DNA of 58,572 bases, from assembly GCA_027051165.1 (NCBI GenBank), contig JALTZZ010000060.1:1-58572 (forward strand), read 5' to 3'. Every line of letters starts with the position of its first letter. Position 1 is the first letter of the stretch. A program made the position numbers and the translations under genes. This document shows positions 45,693 to 55,290 of this stretch, piece by piece. This DNA is from an archaeon. Lineage in GTDB: Archaea > Hydrothermarchaeota > Hydrothermarchaeia > JALTZZ01. The notes beneath the pieces are model-generated. The model ran no database searches, was not told the DNA's origin, and was given only the letters and a program-made list of their open reading frames with translations.

Positions 45693-46459
45693 TGGAAGAC
45701 GTAAAAAGAAATCTTCAAAACTTGATAAACGCTCTAACAAATTTGTCTCCCTCAAGAAATATGATATCTCAGTTTATCCTATTGCTTCCAGAGAAGTATC
45801 AGAATATTGATACTTCGTTTCCAGAAATTATAGAAAACAGAAAAATTCTTGAAAAATTGGGTATATTATTCGATAATAAGATTTCAAGAAAGACGGATTC
45901 CTTTTTGGAAAATTTATATAATTTTATTCATGAAACTTTTGATTGGCTTTCAAACGAAAGGGAAGAACTTGTTAAGATATGCGATAATGTTCACGACCCA
46001 TACTCAGAGTGGGTGGAGCTTGTTTTAAGGAAGATTATGAAAGAGCCTAATGGATATAAAGCCTTAAAACTACTCAAGGATTTTATAGAATATTTAAAAC
46101 GTCCTATAAGTGCTGCTTCATACGAATGGGTAAATGGACAAATAAAAGATTTCTTTGAGAAGAAAATGAAAGAATACGGATTATCACCAGCAGAAGTTTA
46201 TAGATATAAAAGACTCCTTATAGATAACAGAGATTCAACTTTTATTAGAGTGAAAGAACGTTATGAAAATTCAGAACATCGTATATATTTAAGACACTCA
46301 AAGTATCATATCGACATTCTCTTAAAAGAAGTAGATATATATGCTTGGGAAAGGGGATATAAAAGGGGATATGATTATCATTATAATTTTTATATAGACC
46401 AATCAAAAGCAGAGAAAATAAAAAGAATTTTGGAGAAGTTGCTGTATGAAGGAGATTGA
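45692..46459 (+). CDS. Unknown protein C of Cdc48N-linked operon
   Basis: 255 residues, start GTG at 45692 overlapping gene B's stop. It carries the shared SPSRN N-terminal domain (about 19-34), a helical middle, and a C-terminus rich in Tyr, Arg and His (YKRGYDYHYNFYIDQSKAEK). No known domain. The duplicated N-terminus with gene B suggests the two form a heteromeric pair. Confidence 0.65.
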   Translation: MEDVKRNLQNLINALTNLSPSRNMISQFILLLPEKYQNIDTSFPEIIENRKILEKLGILFDNKISRKTDSFLENLYNFIHETFDWLSNEREELVKICDNVHDPYSEWVELVLRKIMKEPNGYKALKLLKDFIEYLKRPISAASYEWVNGQIKDFFEKKMKEYGLSPAEVYRYKRLLIDNRDSTFIRVKERYENSEHRIYLRHSKYHIDILLKEVDIYAWERGYKRGYDYHYNFYIDQSKAEKIKRILEKLLYEGD

Positions 46460-48506
46460 AAAGTCTAAAGAAAGGATTTATGAAATAAGGAGAAGAAAGA
46501 TTAGAGAAGAAACTGAAGAAGAGAAGGGATATCCAAAAGAGAAAAAACAAAAGCTTTATCATAGAAAAATAAGCATTCCACTACTTGAAGCTCAGGTTAG
46601 AAAAACAGATAAACTATTGCCAAAAATTTCAATTAAAGGACAAATATTTTCTATAAAAACAAAAGAATTTTTAAATGTTTCTGTGCAAGACGTTATATAT
46701 CCAAACCTAACAAACTACGCTGAAGAAAAAATCTTCATAGATACTTTAGATCAAGAACCTTTGGAGCTCAAAACCAAAATAAAACCTTTATTGTCTTTAA
46801 AAAATGAATCTCTTGGCATAGAAACTGTAGAAACTGAAATAATTTACATTTCTAACAAATACCTTCCAAATTTATCTCTAAAAAATAAATTGCAAATAAA
46901 TCTGCAAATATTACCTACACAAAATCCTTTCTCAAATTTTAAGGTAATTCCAAATATAGCGATAAAAACAATAAAAATTCCTCAAATTGGAATACATAAT
47001 CCACCTGTAATAAATTCTAAAATTTATATTCCAGTTTTATCCTTTAAACCGTCTATAAAAGAAGAAGAGAAACAAAGAAAAGACGTCAAAACAAAAGAAG
47101 AATATCTTAAAAAATCAGTTGAGGAAATAGAAAGAATTGAAGAAAGCTTTGAGAAGGAGCCTTCTCTGGAAACTATTGGAGAAGACAAACCTCCTTCAGA
47201 GCTAATATTTTCTTATAGTGATGGGCTAAGTTTACCTGCAGATACCCGATTATTCTACATTGAAGGTAAGAAAGGAATGGGCTTTGAAGTCTTTAGAGGA
47301 TTACTTATGTTAGAACTCGAAGACAGAGGTAGAAAACCAAAGTTAGAGATTATATCATTCAAAAAACCAGATTATGGCGTGAAAGGTGATACAGCGGAAA
47401 TTAGGGAACCTGAGAAGTTGAAGAATATTTCAGATGATCGCTATGATTATTATAAGATTATATGGATAGAAAATTGTCCATTAAAATATTTAGAGAAGAA
47501 ACCTGAGTTGATTGAAGAGGTAATAAAAGCATTAAAAAAAGGTATAATGAAATACATAGTTTTTGCCGAACCTCAAGATATTCTCACCATTGTTGACCCA
47601 GAAGAAGTTCATAAGCAATTTGGAAGACTTTTTGCAAAATATGGTAATTTCTCTGTGCTAATTCTTAAGCACTATTTCTCACTCAAAGAGGAAAAAGATT
47701 GGGAAAAGAAAGAAAAGATATTAAGTGAGATAGTTGAGCTTTTCTGCAAAATATTGCAAATAAATAAAAGAGATATTAATCTTGGTAAGTTAATTGAGGA
47801 TGTTAAGGACTTAACACCTGATGAACCTATAGATGCTTTATGGAATATGTTATGGGAACGAAGAAATAGCGGTTTAGAAAAATTGCGAGATATTTTTGAA
47901 ACAGATCCTAAGGTATCTAAGTATTTACCACCTTCAGCAAAATTAGAAAATGAATCAGAAGAACACTTTGTATTTAAGCAACTCGTAATAAATTTCGCCT
48001 TAAGGAAAGGATACGAAGTAAATTACAATGATACTACCTATTACTTTAGTGAGGATTATACAAAGACGCATGTTTGGCAAAAGGATAAAATTGAAATTGA
48101 AGAAGAACCTTTAGAAATTGAGGTTGAGGAACTTAAGTATAAAGAAGAAGATGGTAGAAAAATTCCTATTAAAAGACCTGATGTCGTTATTATAACAAAA
48201 GAAGGTAAGAAAATTTGGGTAGAAGTAGAAACTTGTAAAGTTGCCAAGAAAGACCCTCTTAAATTTGTGAAAGATAAGCTTAGGAAATTAACTGAGGTTG
48301 AAGAAACAGAAAGACCAGATGAAATATGGGTCGTTTTTCCGTATAGAAAATATGTTATCTATGGGAAACAATTAAAGGACAGAATTCGTAAATACTTCAT
48401 ACAGTTTGCAAGTAAGAACTCCTTAATAGAAAAAGGAAAAATTATCAAGTTTAAACCACGAATCTTTTTAGCAGATATATATAATGGCACGCTTGAAGAA
48501 ATTTAA
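46446..48506 (+). CDS. Large putative nuclease protein D of Cdc48N-linked operon
   Basis: 686 residues overlapping gene C by 14 nt. Residues 1-70 are highly charged. About 35-210 hold irregular strand repeats of the form P-x-[IL]-[SA]-[IL]-K. Near 272 a P-loop-like IEGKKGMGFEVF lacks the Lys-Ser/Thr, so any ATPase fold is degenerate. The C-terminus has a PD-(D/E)XK-like core: RPDVVIITKEG and IWVEVETCK (about 576-592), after SEEHFVFKQLVINFALRKG with a candidate acidic residue. It is read as the effector nuclease of an undescribed operon. No family name is claimed. Confidence 0.65.
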   Translation: MKEIEKSKERIYEIRRRKIREETEEEKGYPKEKKQKLYHRKISIPLLEAQVRKTDKLLPKISIKGQIFSIKTKEFLNVSVQDVIYPNLTNYAEEKIFIDTLDQEPLELKTKIKPLLSLKNESLGIETVETEIIYISNKYLPNLSLKNKLQINLQILPTQNPFSNFKVIPNIAIKTIKIPQIGIHNPPVINSKIYIPVLSFKPSIKEEEKQRKDVKTKEEYLKKSVEEIERIEESFEKEPSLETIGEDKPPSELIFSYSDGLSLPADTRLFYIEGKKGMGFEVFRGLLMLELEDRGRKPKLEIISFKKPDYGVKGDTAEIREPEKLKNISDDRYDYYKIIWIENCPLKYLEKKPELIEEVIKALKKGIMKYIVFAEPQDILTIVDPEEVHKQFGRLFAKYGNFSVLILKHYFSLKEEKDWEKKEKILSEIVELFCKILQINKRDINLGKLIEDVKDLTPDEPIDALWNMLWERRNSGLEKLRDIFETDPKVSKYLPPSAKLENESEEHFVFKQLVINFALRKGYEVNYNDTTYYFSEDYTKTHVWQKDKIEIEEEPLEIEVEELKYKEEDGRKIPIKRPDVVIITKEGKKIWVEVETCKVAKKDPLKFVKDKLRKLTEVEETERPDEIWVVFPYRKYVIYGKQLKDRIRKYFIQFASKNSLIEKGKIIKFKPRIFLADIYNGTLEEI

Positions 48507-48792
48507 TAAATAAATTAGTATTTTCATGCTTTCATCCTTCCTTAATTAATCTTTACTATTAATGAAAAGTTAAAAAGTAGCTTTATATTTATTTGAAAAT
48601 CGTAATAATTCATGATCATGCCATAGTCAAATTTCTTAACAAACCCGCATATATTCTTTTAATCCACTCTTATTTTGGAAAATGTTAACATATAGACATG
48701 CTAAGGAGTGAGCAACAGTTGTCGAAATCCTTATAAATCTTAAACATATAGGGGTAGAAAGAAGTGCGGAGCTGTGAATCGAGGTGCACTTC

Positions 48793-50061
48793 ATGAAAAT
48801 AGCAATTCCCGCTTGCATATACGAAATAAGCGAGGAAGAAGAGAAATATTTGCTGGATTTGTTCAGAAGGTTCGGAATAGCGAGGAGAAGAGCTTACAAC
48901 ATGCTTCGCAAGGGTTACATTAAATCAGAGATCGAGAAAATACTTCAGGAAGAGCTTAACTTAAACTCAAGATATATTAAAGATGCCATACACAGCGTTA
49001 AAAATCTGCCAGATGGCTGGGTATGCGGCGGTAAGAAGCTGCAGAAGCTTAGACAAAAAGGAAAAATTTCCAAGGAAGAGTTCAGAGATAGAAGAGATTC
49101 GTTCATTCTTTCAAGGGGAGATAAAAGCAAGAAGGGCAACCTAAACACAAGAATAATATTTGGGGAAGATATCGAGCTCAGAATAAACGTTCCTCCTAAA
49201 TACGGAGAATCAAAAAGATATATTTACCCTAAGCTATACATACCAGAGAAGTATTTGAGGAAGTATAAGCACCTTCTTGACTGTTCAAAGCCCTATACTG
49301 TCATCATAAAGAAGAGATTCGACAAGAACGGTTATGATGTAAGGATAATTGTTGATGTGGAATCTGAGGAAAACGAAGGTGATAGGGTTTTGGCTTTGGA
49401 TGTTAACGCTGGGCATACAGACTTTGCTGTGGTTGATAGGAAAACAAAGAATATCGTTGCTGTTGGTAAGTTTAATCATCATGAAACCCAGTTTGCCAAA
49501 AAAGGGAGAAGAACTTATCTTCTGCACAGATTGGCTGATAGGATCGGTAGAATTGCTAAACACTTTAATGCTACCGTTGTTGTAGGTAAATTGAAAACCT
49601 CTGAATTTAACGGCACAAAAAAGGCTAATCGTGAAGTTCACAGCATGCCTCATTTCAGGTTTAGGCAGATTCTTAAGTATAAACTTCCTTTAAAGTATGG
49701 TGTTAAGGTTAAGGAGCATTCTGAAGCCTTTACTTCTAAGGTTGGCAGAATATTAGGTAGATTTATAGGCTTGGATGTTCATAAGGCTTCGGCAATAGCC
49801 TTCGCTATTAAAGTCATTGATTATAACCTTTTCAAGCTCATCCTCTCCGAAGTCCGCTCAGATGAAGCCGATGGAAGGCTGAGAGCGAGGCTTGCTAAGG
49901 GATGCGGGCTAACCGCCCCCTGCCAGTCTCTAAGACTGGCAGGCGATGAAGCCTTTGAGCAGAGGCTAACGGGAGATCCCTGGTATCCCGTGCTCTCCGC
50001 TCTCGCGGAGAGTGTAAAAGCCAGCCTAACAGGTCGAATTTGGCTTGTGAAGATCTGTTAG
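48793..50061 (+). CDS. TnpB-like protein (IS200/IS605 OrfB family), probably inactive
   Basis: About 422 residues. RuvC-I is visible as LALDVNAGHTDFAVVD (about 203) and the late TSKVGRILGRFIGLDVHKASAIA (about 315-332) resembles the RuvC-III region of zinc-finger-less TnpB relatives. The RuvC-II position reads VVVGKL where Glu is expected, so catalysis is doubtful. The last 75 codons run through a GC-rich hairpin zone and look unlike protein-coding sequence. ATG 48793 follows GAGGTG. A small inverted repeat (GAAGTGC/GCACTTC) just upstream may be part of the left end. No tnpA is present. Confidence 0.7.
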   Translation: MKIAIPACIYEISEEEEKYLLDLFRRFGIARRRAYNMLRKGYIKSEIEKILQEELNLNSRYIKDAIHSVKNLPDGWVCGGKKLQKLRQKGKISKEEFRDRRDSFILSRGDKSKKGNLNTRIIFGEDIELRINVPPKYGESKRYIYPKLYIPEKYLRKYKHLLDCSKPYTVIIKKRFDKNGYDVRIIVDVESEENEGDRVLALDVNAGHTDFAVVDRKTKNIVAVGKFNHHETQFAKKGRRTYLLHRLADRIGRIAKHFNATVVVGKLKTSEFNGTKKANREVHSMPHFRFRQILKYKLPLKYGVKVKEHSEAFTSKVGRILGRFIGLDVHKASAIAFAIKVIDYNLFKLILSEVRSDEADGRLRARLAKGCGLTAPCQSLRLAGDEAFEQRLTGDPWYPVLSALAESVKASLTGRIWLVKIC

Positions 50062-50085
50062 GCTGGCAGAACCAGGTTCAAAAGT
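49855..50085 (+). ncRNA. Hairpin-rich GC-rich RNA candidate at tnpB 3' end
   Basis: In an AT-rich genome this segment is GC-rich and holds successive stems: TGCCAGTC/GACTGGCA, ACGGGA/TCCCGT, CTCTCCGC/GCGGAGAG, and a 13-bp pair GCCAGCCTAACAG/CTGTTAGGCTGGC enclosing a 23-nt loop. It overlaps the end of the TnpB-like gene, where omegaRNA (reRNA) and the element's right end normally lie. It could be the guide RNA scaffold, a relic, or another structured RNA. Confidence 0.5.
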
Positions 50086-51085
50086 GGGAGCTAAGGATGA
50101 TATTTTAAAACTGCTTAAAGAGAGAAAAAGCGAAGGAGTCCTTCAAAGCGAACTCTATGAACTTAAATATTCAAAATCAACGATAGTGGATGCCCTTGAG
50201 AAGCTTCTCGATGGAAATGTTGTCATAAGAAAAAAGGTGGGAAAAAAGCAGTATAGAATTTGGCTGATAGAACATGCCCCATTTCCAATAAGAAGAACAA
50301 TAAGGATAGGCTTGCTTAAGGCTGTTGAATATCCACATGTTCTTCTTGCAGCTGAGGAAATAAAGAAGAGGTATAACGTTATAGTTAAAATTTTCAAGAA
50401 CGCACTTGAAGCTACAAGGGCACTTGCACTCTGTCAGCTTGATATAGCGTGTTCGCCGCTTATAACTCAAGTCATGCATGCATTAGTTTCAAAATCAATA
50501 AAGATATATGCTGGTTGTGGATTTAATGGAAGCGGGATAGTCTTTAAAAAGGAAAAGCCAAAGTGCTATGCTTGTTCTGAGCTGTCAACGATGGAGATGA
50601 ACCTAAAATACTATCTAAAGGAGAAAAACATTGATATAACTAAAGCAGATATCAGATATTTCAAGGATCCTGAAAGAATGATGGAGAGATTTTTTAACTG
50701 TGAAGTTGAGGCTATAGCTATCTGGGAACCCTATCTAACGAAACTTAAAAAATTTAAAATTGTAGAATTTAAGGATGTTCTCGGAAGATTTCCATGCTGC
50801 ACGCTTGCCGCAAACAACAGATTTGTAGAGGTAAACAAAGACATTTTTAAAGAGTTCCTTTACATGTATAAGAAATGCTCATCAGAAATATATGAAAGGA
50901 AGGAAGAAGCCATACAGCTAATGAGGAAATATTTTGGTTTTGATGAGGAAATTCTTAGAGAATCGTTTGGAAAGTTTGAATATTCATATAAAATAAGTTT
51001 GGATGATATCCTAAAAAATCTTGAGAGGTTTGGAATTTCACTAACAAAAACCGTTATCAATGAAATATTTGATTTATGTGGTTAA
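50084..51085 (+). CDS. wHTH regulator fused to NMT1/substrate-binding-like domain
   Basis: 333 residues. Residues 1-65 form a winged helix ([20 protein letters not shown], then [16 protein letters not shown]). The rest resembles a type 2 periplasmic-binding/NMT1-like fold ([48 protein letters not shown]) with a Cys-rich stretch around CYACSEL. It is probably a cytoplasmic ligand-sensing regulator; the ligand is unknown. The GTG start lies only 15 bp beyond the hairpin segment, so the TnpB element may have displaced its original promoter. It overlaps the ATPase gene by 10 bp. Confidence 0.65.
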   Translation: MGAKDDILKLLKERKSEGVLQSELYELKYSKSTIVDALEKLLDGNVVIRKKVGKKQYRIWLIEHAPFPIRRTIRIGLLKAVEYPHVLLAAEEIKKRYNVIVKIFKNALEATRALALCQLDIACSPLITQVMHALVSKSIKIYAGCGFNGSGIVFKKEKPKCYACSELSTMEMNLKYYLKEKNIDITKADIRYFKDPERMMERFFNCEVEAIAIWEPYLTKLKKFKIVEFKDVLGRFPCCTLAANNRFVEVNKDIFKEFLYMYKKCSSEIYERKEEAIQLMRKYFGFDEEILRESFGKFEYSYKISLDDILKNLERFGISLTKTVINEIFDLCG

Positions 51086-51915
51086 TCTATCAACTACTTT
51101 CCATGCTTGCAAAGGAAATAAAAATTGAGGAATACTACATTACCGAAGAGCCCTTCTATATACCCGTAGGTAATGAAATAGAAATCTTTGAGGCTGCATA
51201 CAAAAACAGAGTTCCGGTAATACTTAAAGGACCTACTGGATGCGGGAAAACAAGATTTCTGCAGTATATGGCATGGAAGCTTAAGAGACCGCTTATAACA
51301 GTGGCATGTCATGAAGATCTAACCGCAAGCGATCTCGTAGGGAGATACTTAGTAAAAGGTGGAGAGACTGTTTGGGTTGATGGTCCTTTAACCAAAGCGG
51401 TGCGTGTTGGTGGAATATGCTATTTAGATGAGATAGTTGAAGCAAGAAAGGATACAACTGTTGTTATACACCCATTGACAGATGACAGGAGAATTTTGCC
51501 CATAGAGAAGAGGGGGGAGATATTAAAAGCACCTCCAGAATTCATGCTCGTTCTCTCATACAACCCAAGATATCAGAGTGCATTGAAGGAATTAAAGCAG
51601 AGCACAAGGCAGAGATTTATAGCAATAAACTTTGATTTCCCACCAAAAGATATAGAAAAAAGGGTTATTATGCATGAAGCTAAGGTGAGCGAAGAAATTG
51701 CAGAAGATTTAGTTAATCTTGCCGAAAAAATAAGAAATTTGAGAGAAAAAGGTTTAGAAGAAGGAGCAAGCACGAGATTGCTTATATATGCAGCAAATTT
51801 AATAAGAGAGGGTATAGATCCAAGAACTGCATGTGAGGTGGCGATAGCAAACACGATTACCGATGATGCAGAAATGCAGAGGGCTATAAAGGAGATTATA
51901 TGGGCAATGCTTTAA
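51076..51915 (+). CDS. CbbQ/NorQ-type MoxR AAA+ ATPase
   Basis: 279 residues: Walker [10 protein letters not shown] (about 50), pre-sensor insert [20 protein letters not shown] (about 78), Walker [11 protein letters not shown] (about 114), sensor [12 protein letters not shown] (about 158) and arginine finger STRQRF. These ATPases act with VWA proteins to insert metals or remodel enzymes. No VWA partner (NorD/CbbO) is nearby. An internal ATG at 51103 is another possible start. It is coupled to the regulator upstream and converges with the SPOUT gene (4-bp overlap). Confidence 0.85.
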   Translation: MWLIYQLLSMLAKEIKIEEYYITEEPFYIPVGNEIEIFEAAYKNRVPVILKGPTGCGKTRFLQYMAWKLKRPLITVACHEDLTASDLVGRYLVKGGETVWVDGPLTKAVRVGGICYLDEIVEARKDTTVVIHPLTDDRRILPIEKRGEILKAPPEFMLVLSYNPRYQSALKELKQSTRQRFIAINFDFPPKDIEKRVIMHEAKVSEEIAEDLVNLAEKIRNLREKGLEEGASTRLLIYAANLIREGIDPRTACEVAIANTITDDAEMQRAIKEIIWAML

Positions 51916-52934
51916 CATTCATTTTCTTCGCTGAAGATCGTATAGAGGGCTATTAAGCTTGTGGGAATAGTATGCTCGGTAGCAAAAGTAATTCCCGGTG
52001 AAAGATCAATGATATAATGTGCAAATCTAAAGATGCCCTTTGGTATTCCTTCCCGCGATCCAGCGAAGATGAATATTTTCTTATATCTAATCAGATCTCT
52101 CCTCAATTTTTCTTTTACTTTCGATATCTGGTCACCGGTAGGATCAGTTATTATTATAAGGTTCTTCTTTGGATTTATTTTCCTAATGAGCTGATAGATG
52201 TTGTCAACAACAACGTCTACAACCTTTATCCTCCTTGAGTAAGTTCTCTTTTGAACATCAGCCCTCGCCTCAATACCCTCAAAAACACCTTCCAAAAAGC
52301 TTTTTAGCTCTTTGGCATTTATTTCGTCGTGTAGTGCTATATATAGTTTATCTATTTCAAAGGCTTGAGATGCTCTTCCTATTCTTAGTCCCATCTCATA
52401 GCATCCTTGCAAAGATCCCCAGTAGGCAAGCTGAACGAAGTTTATTTTTTTAAAGAGCTCTAAGCTTATCTTTTTTTCTGGAGTTATCTTTTTTCTTCTT
52501 CCTTTATCTGCCAAAATTATGTAGGCTTTATCTCTAAATATTTCTATACGGAAAACCTTATCTGGATTAACAAGGTTTACCTCACAGCCGCTTTCTTCTT
52601 GTATTGCTCTACCGCAGAGAACGTTTACATCTATGCTTGAGAATTCGTGCGTTCCTCTTCTAACGGTTTCTACTGCAAATGTTTCCTCTTTTTTTAATTT
52701 TTTTGCAAGCTCTCTGCATGCCTTTTCTATTTCACTAAGATCGGATTCGACAATCTTACTTACCAGATATGCATTTTCGACTTCCGGAATATTTAGAACA
52801 TCTTCTAAGCTGTCTGAATATACAAAAACTACTCCGAGATATCCCATTGGTTTTGCTTCACATTTTATATTTTTTTCTTCTAAAATAGATTTTACGACGT
52901 GTTCTAAACCTTTTTTTGTTTTTGCGATTATCAT
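51912..52934 (-). CDS. THUMP-SPOUT predicted RNA methylase (COG1818-like)
   Basis: 340 residues with an N-terminal THUMP-like part ([30 protein letters not shown], then [19 protein letters not shown], seen in pieces) and a C-terminal SPOUT-type knot region with [40 protein letters not shown] (about 290-330). THUMP modules bind tRNA acceptor ends, and SPOUT folds transfer methyl groups. The target base is unknown. It is read from its own promoter, divergent from the pyrophosphatase. Confidence 0.78.
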   Translation of the reverse strand: MIIAKTKKGLEHVVKSILEEKNIKCEAKPMGYLGVVFVYSDSLEDVLNIPEVENAYLVSKIVESDLSEIEKACRELAKKLKKEETFAVETVRRGTHEFSSIDVNVLCGRAIQEESGCEVNLVNPDKVFRIEIFRDKAYIILADKGRRKKITPEKKISLELFKKINFVQLAYWGSLQGCYEMGLRIGRASQAFEIDKLYIALHDEINAKELKSFLEGVFEGIEARADVQKRTYSRRIKVVDVVVDNIYQLIRKINPKKNLIIITDPTGDQISKVKEKLRRDLIRYKKIFIFAGSREGIPKGIFRFAHYIIDLSPGITFATEHTIPTSLIALYTIFSEENEC

Positions 52935-53022
52935 AGGAGCACCTTTTTATAAATTTTTTATTTCGTGAAATTAATAAATAACCAAGGTTCATTATGCTCA
53001 TTATATCATCGAGGTGAATAAC

Positions 53023-55047
53023 ATGGACATGACGGTGGCAGTTCCGCTGGTAGGTTTAATAGCCTTAGCTATGGCAGGAATATTTGCAAAGCTTGTGCTC
53101 TCTCAGGAAACTGGGACGAAGAGGATGCAGGAGATAGCTGCGGCTATTCAAGAAGGAGCTTCTGCATATTTAAATAGACAGTATAGAACAATAGCAGTAT
53201 TCGCAGTTATTTTGACGGTTATACTTGGCTTAGCTCTCGGCTGGAAGATTGCTGCGGGATTCATTGCGGGTGCGGCAAGCTCTGCCGCAGCGGGTTACCT
53301 TGGAATGAATACAAGTGTTAGAGCGAACGTGAGAACGGCGGCGGCTGCAATGAAGCACGGCTTGGAGAAGGCTTTTAGAATCGCTGTTTGGGGAGGTGCA
53401 GTAACGGGCTTAGCAGTTGTTGGCTTAGGATTGCTCGGAATAAGCATTTTCTATCTGCTGTATGACAAGGATCCAAGGCTCATCGTAGGTTTTGCATTTG
53501 GGGCAAGCCTAATAAGCCTATTCGCAAGAATTGGCGGCGGTATATATACAAAAGCAGCAGACGTTGGAGCAGATCTTGTTGGTAAGGTTGAGGCAGGAAT
53601 TCCAGAAGACGATCCAAGAAACCCAGCGGTAATAGCAGACAACGTTGGCGACAACGTCGGCGACTGTGCTGGTATGGGTGCGGACCTCTTCGAGACGTAT
53701 GCAGTAACTATAATAGGTGCCATGGTTCTTGGATTTCTAACAATGCACGATGCAAAATACGTAGAGTATCCACTTTTAATAGGTGCGGTAGCAATTCTGG
53801 CGAGCATTCTTGGAGTTTTTGCAGCGAAGATAGGAAGAGATGGAAAGATAATGAAGGCTCTATACAAGGGAGTTGCAACGAGCATCGTTTTAACAGCTGT
53901 TGGTCTATTTGCAGTGGTAAAAGCGCTGAAGCTTGAAATGGGAATCTATTATGCAAGCCTAATAGGTCTCGTTATAACAATAGCTATATTGGCAATTACG
54001 GAATACTACACATCAACGAACTTCAAGCCAGTTAGGTTTATAGCAACAAATTCGCAAACTGGGTATGCAACAAATATAATCTCCGGTTTAGCCGTAGGCT
54101 TAGAGAGCCCTGTTTTGGTGGCTTTAGTCCTTTCTGCAGGTATCTTGGGAAGCTACTTTATTGCAGAGGCTTACGGTGTTGAAGGCGTATATGGCGTTAG
54201 CATTGCAGTAGCGGCAATGATTGCACTAACTGGAATTATAGTAACGCTCGATACCTATGGTCCGATAACAGACAACGCCGGTGGTATAGCGGAGATGGCA
54301 GGCTTGCCAGATGACGTTCGTGAAATAACAGATGCGTTAGATGCTGTTGGAAACACAACAAAGGCTGTAACAAAAGGTTTTGCAATAGGTTCTGCTGCAC
54401 TTGCGGCATTAACGTTTTTCGCAGCATACGTAGAGGAGCTCAAAACAAAGGCTGTAGAAATTCTAAATAGAGAGATTATATTTAAGTTTGATCTCGGAGA
54501 CCCTTATGTTTTAGTTGGCTTATTTATAGGGGCTCTGATACCTTTCCTCTTCAGTGCAATGGCAATAAAAGCTGTGAGCTTAGCAGCTTTCGATGTTGTA
54601 AACGAAGTAAGGAGACAGTTCAGAGAGCTGAGGATACTTGAAGGAATTGACAAGCCAGAGTATGGAAAATGCGTCAGTATAGTTACAGGAGTTGCGCTTA
54701 AAAAGATGTCTGCTCCAGCTCTCTTAGCAGTGCTAAGTCCTGTGGTTGTAGGCTTGGTGCTTGGTCCAATAGCTCTTGGTGGATTGCTTGTGGGTTCAAT
54801 AGTAAGCGGTCTGATGCTCGCTCTAATGATGGCAAACGGCGGTGCAGCGTGGGACAATGCAAAGAAGTTTGTTGAAGCTGGTAATCTTGGAGGTAAGGGA
54901 AGCGATACACACAAAGCGACGGTTGTAGGCGATACAGTAGGAGACCCGCTTAAAGACACTGCAGGTCCAGCAATAAATCCGCTGATAAAAGTTATGAACA
55001 CTTTAGCGCTACTGATAGTTCCAATAATAATAGTGCTAAAATTCTAA
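53023..55047 (+). CDS. hppA: Membrane H+-translocating pyrophosphatase, K+-independent type
   Basis: 674 residues, about 16 membrane helices, coupling pyrophosphate hydrolysis to proton export. Active-site strings: [20 protein letters not shown] (about 182), [18 protein letters not shown] (about 205), and the C-terminal [19 protein letters not shown] (about 637). The type-diagnostic motif reads GNTTKA, with Lys where K+-dependent enzymes have Ala, so this is the K+-independent class. ATG 53023 with GAGGTGA upstream is used. A T-run follows the stop and then tRNA-Lys. Confidence 0.95.
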   Translation: MDMTVAVPLVGLIALAMAGIFAKLVLSQETGTKRMQEIAAAIQEGASAYLNRQYRTIAVFAVILTVILGLALGWKIAAGFIAGAASSAAAGYLGMNTSVRANVRTAAAAMKHGLEKAFRIAVWGGAVTGLAVVGLGLLGISIFYLLYDKDPRLIVGFAFGASLISLFARIGGGIYTKAADVGADLVGKVEAGIPEDDPRNPAVIADNVGDNVGDCAGMGADLFETYAVTIIGAMVLGFLTMHDAKYVEYPLLIGAVAILASILGVFAAKIGRDGKIMKALYKGVATSIVLTAVGLFAVVKALKLEMGIYYASLIGLVITIAILAITEYYTSTNFKPVRFIATNSQTGYATNIISGLAVGLESPVLVALVLSAGILGSYFIAEAYGVEGVYGVSIAVAAMIALTGIIVTLDTYGPITDNAGGIAEMAGLPDDVREITDALDAVGNTTKAVTKGFAIGSAALAALTFFAAYVEELKTKAVEILNREIIFKFDLGDPYVLVGLFIGALIPFLFSAMAIKAVSLAAFDVVNEVRRQFRELRILEGIDKPEYGKCVSIVTGVALKKMSAPALLAVLSPVVVGLVLGPIALGGLLVGSIVSGLMLALMMANGGAAWDNAKKFVEAGNLGGKGSDTHKATVVGDTVGDPLKDTAGPAINPLIKVMNTLALLIVPIIIVLKF

Positions 55048-55058
55048 ATTTTTTTTAA
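55046..55058 (+). terminator. T-run after hppA
   Basis: Directly after the hppA stop the sequence reads aaattttttttaaa, the oligo-T form of archaeal termination. No hairpin is needed or seen. Confidence 0.4.
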
Positions 55059-55083
55059 ATTGAAAATTTTTATTATCTTAGTA

Positions 55084-55157
55084 GGGCCCGTAGCTCAGTC
55101 TGGTAGAGCGAGGGACTCTTAATCCCTTGGTCGGGGGTTCAAATCCCCCCGGGCCCG
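55084..55157 (+). tRNA. tRNA-Lys (CTT)
   Basis: Acceptor GGGCCCG/CGGGCCC, D-arm TAGCTCAGTCTGGTAGAGC, anticodon stem AGGGA/TCCCT with loop CTCTTAA (anticodon CTT), T-arm GGTTCAAATCC and discriminator G. No CCA and no intron. Its 3' end abuts the right copy of the inverted att-like repeat. Confidence 0.94.
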
Positions 55158-55277
55158 GATATTTTTCTAAAAGCTACCAAAACAGAGCTTTTCCAGTTAC
55201 TAATACTCTTGGTCTCGGAGTTACTAATACCCTCAACAATTTTTGTAATCCCATACACGAGTATGGGAATGACTTTA
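55158..55277 (+). repeat. Right copy of inverted 120-bp att-like repeat
   Basis: It begins at the 3' end of tRNA-Lys and matches, in inverted orientation, the segment next to tRNA-Gly. The shared items in order are AAACAGAGCTT, GTTACTAATAC twice as a direct repeat, CAACAATTTTTGTAATC and the dyad CCCATACACGAGTATGGG. Similarity is near-perfect over about 80 bp and weaker up to the tRNA. No recombinase gene follows on this side; a VapBC module does. Confidence 0.8.
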
Positions 55278-55290
55278 AAAAATCTAACCC

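Noticed and set aside
49349-49585. 78-residue plus-strand ORF inside the TnpB-like gene
   Set aside because: A frame shadow of the larger gene with composition typical of out-of-frame translation.
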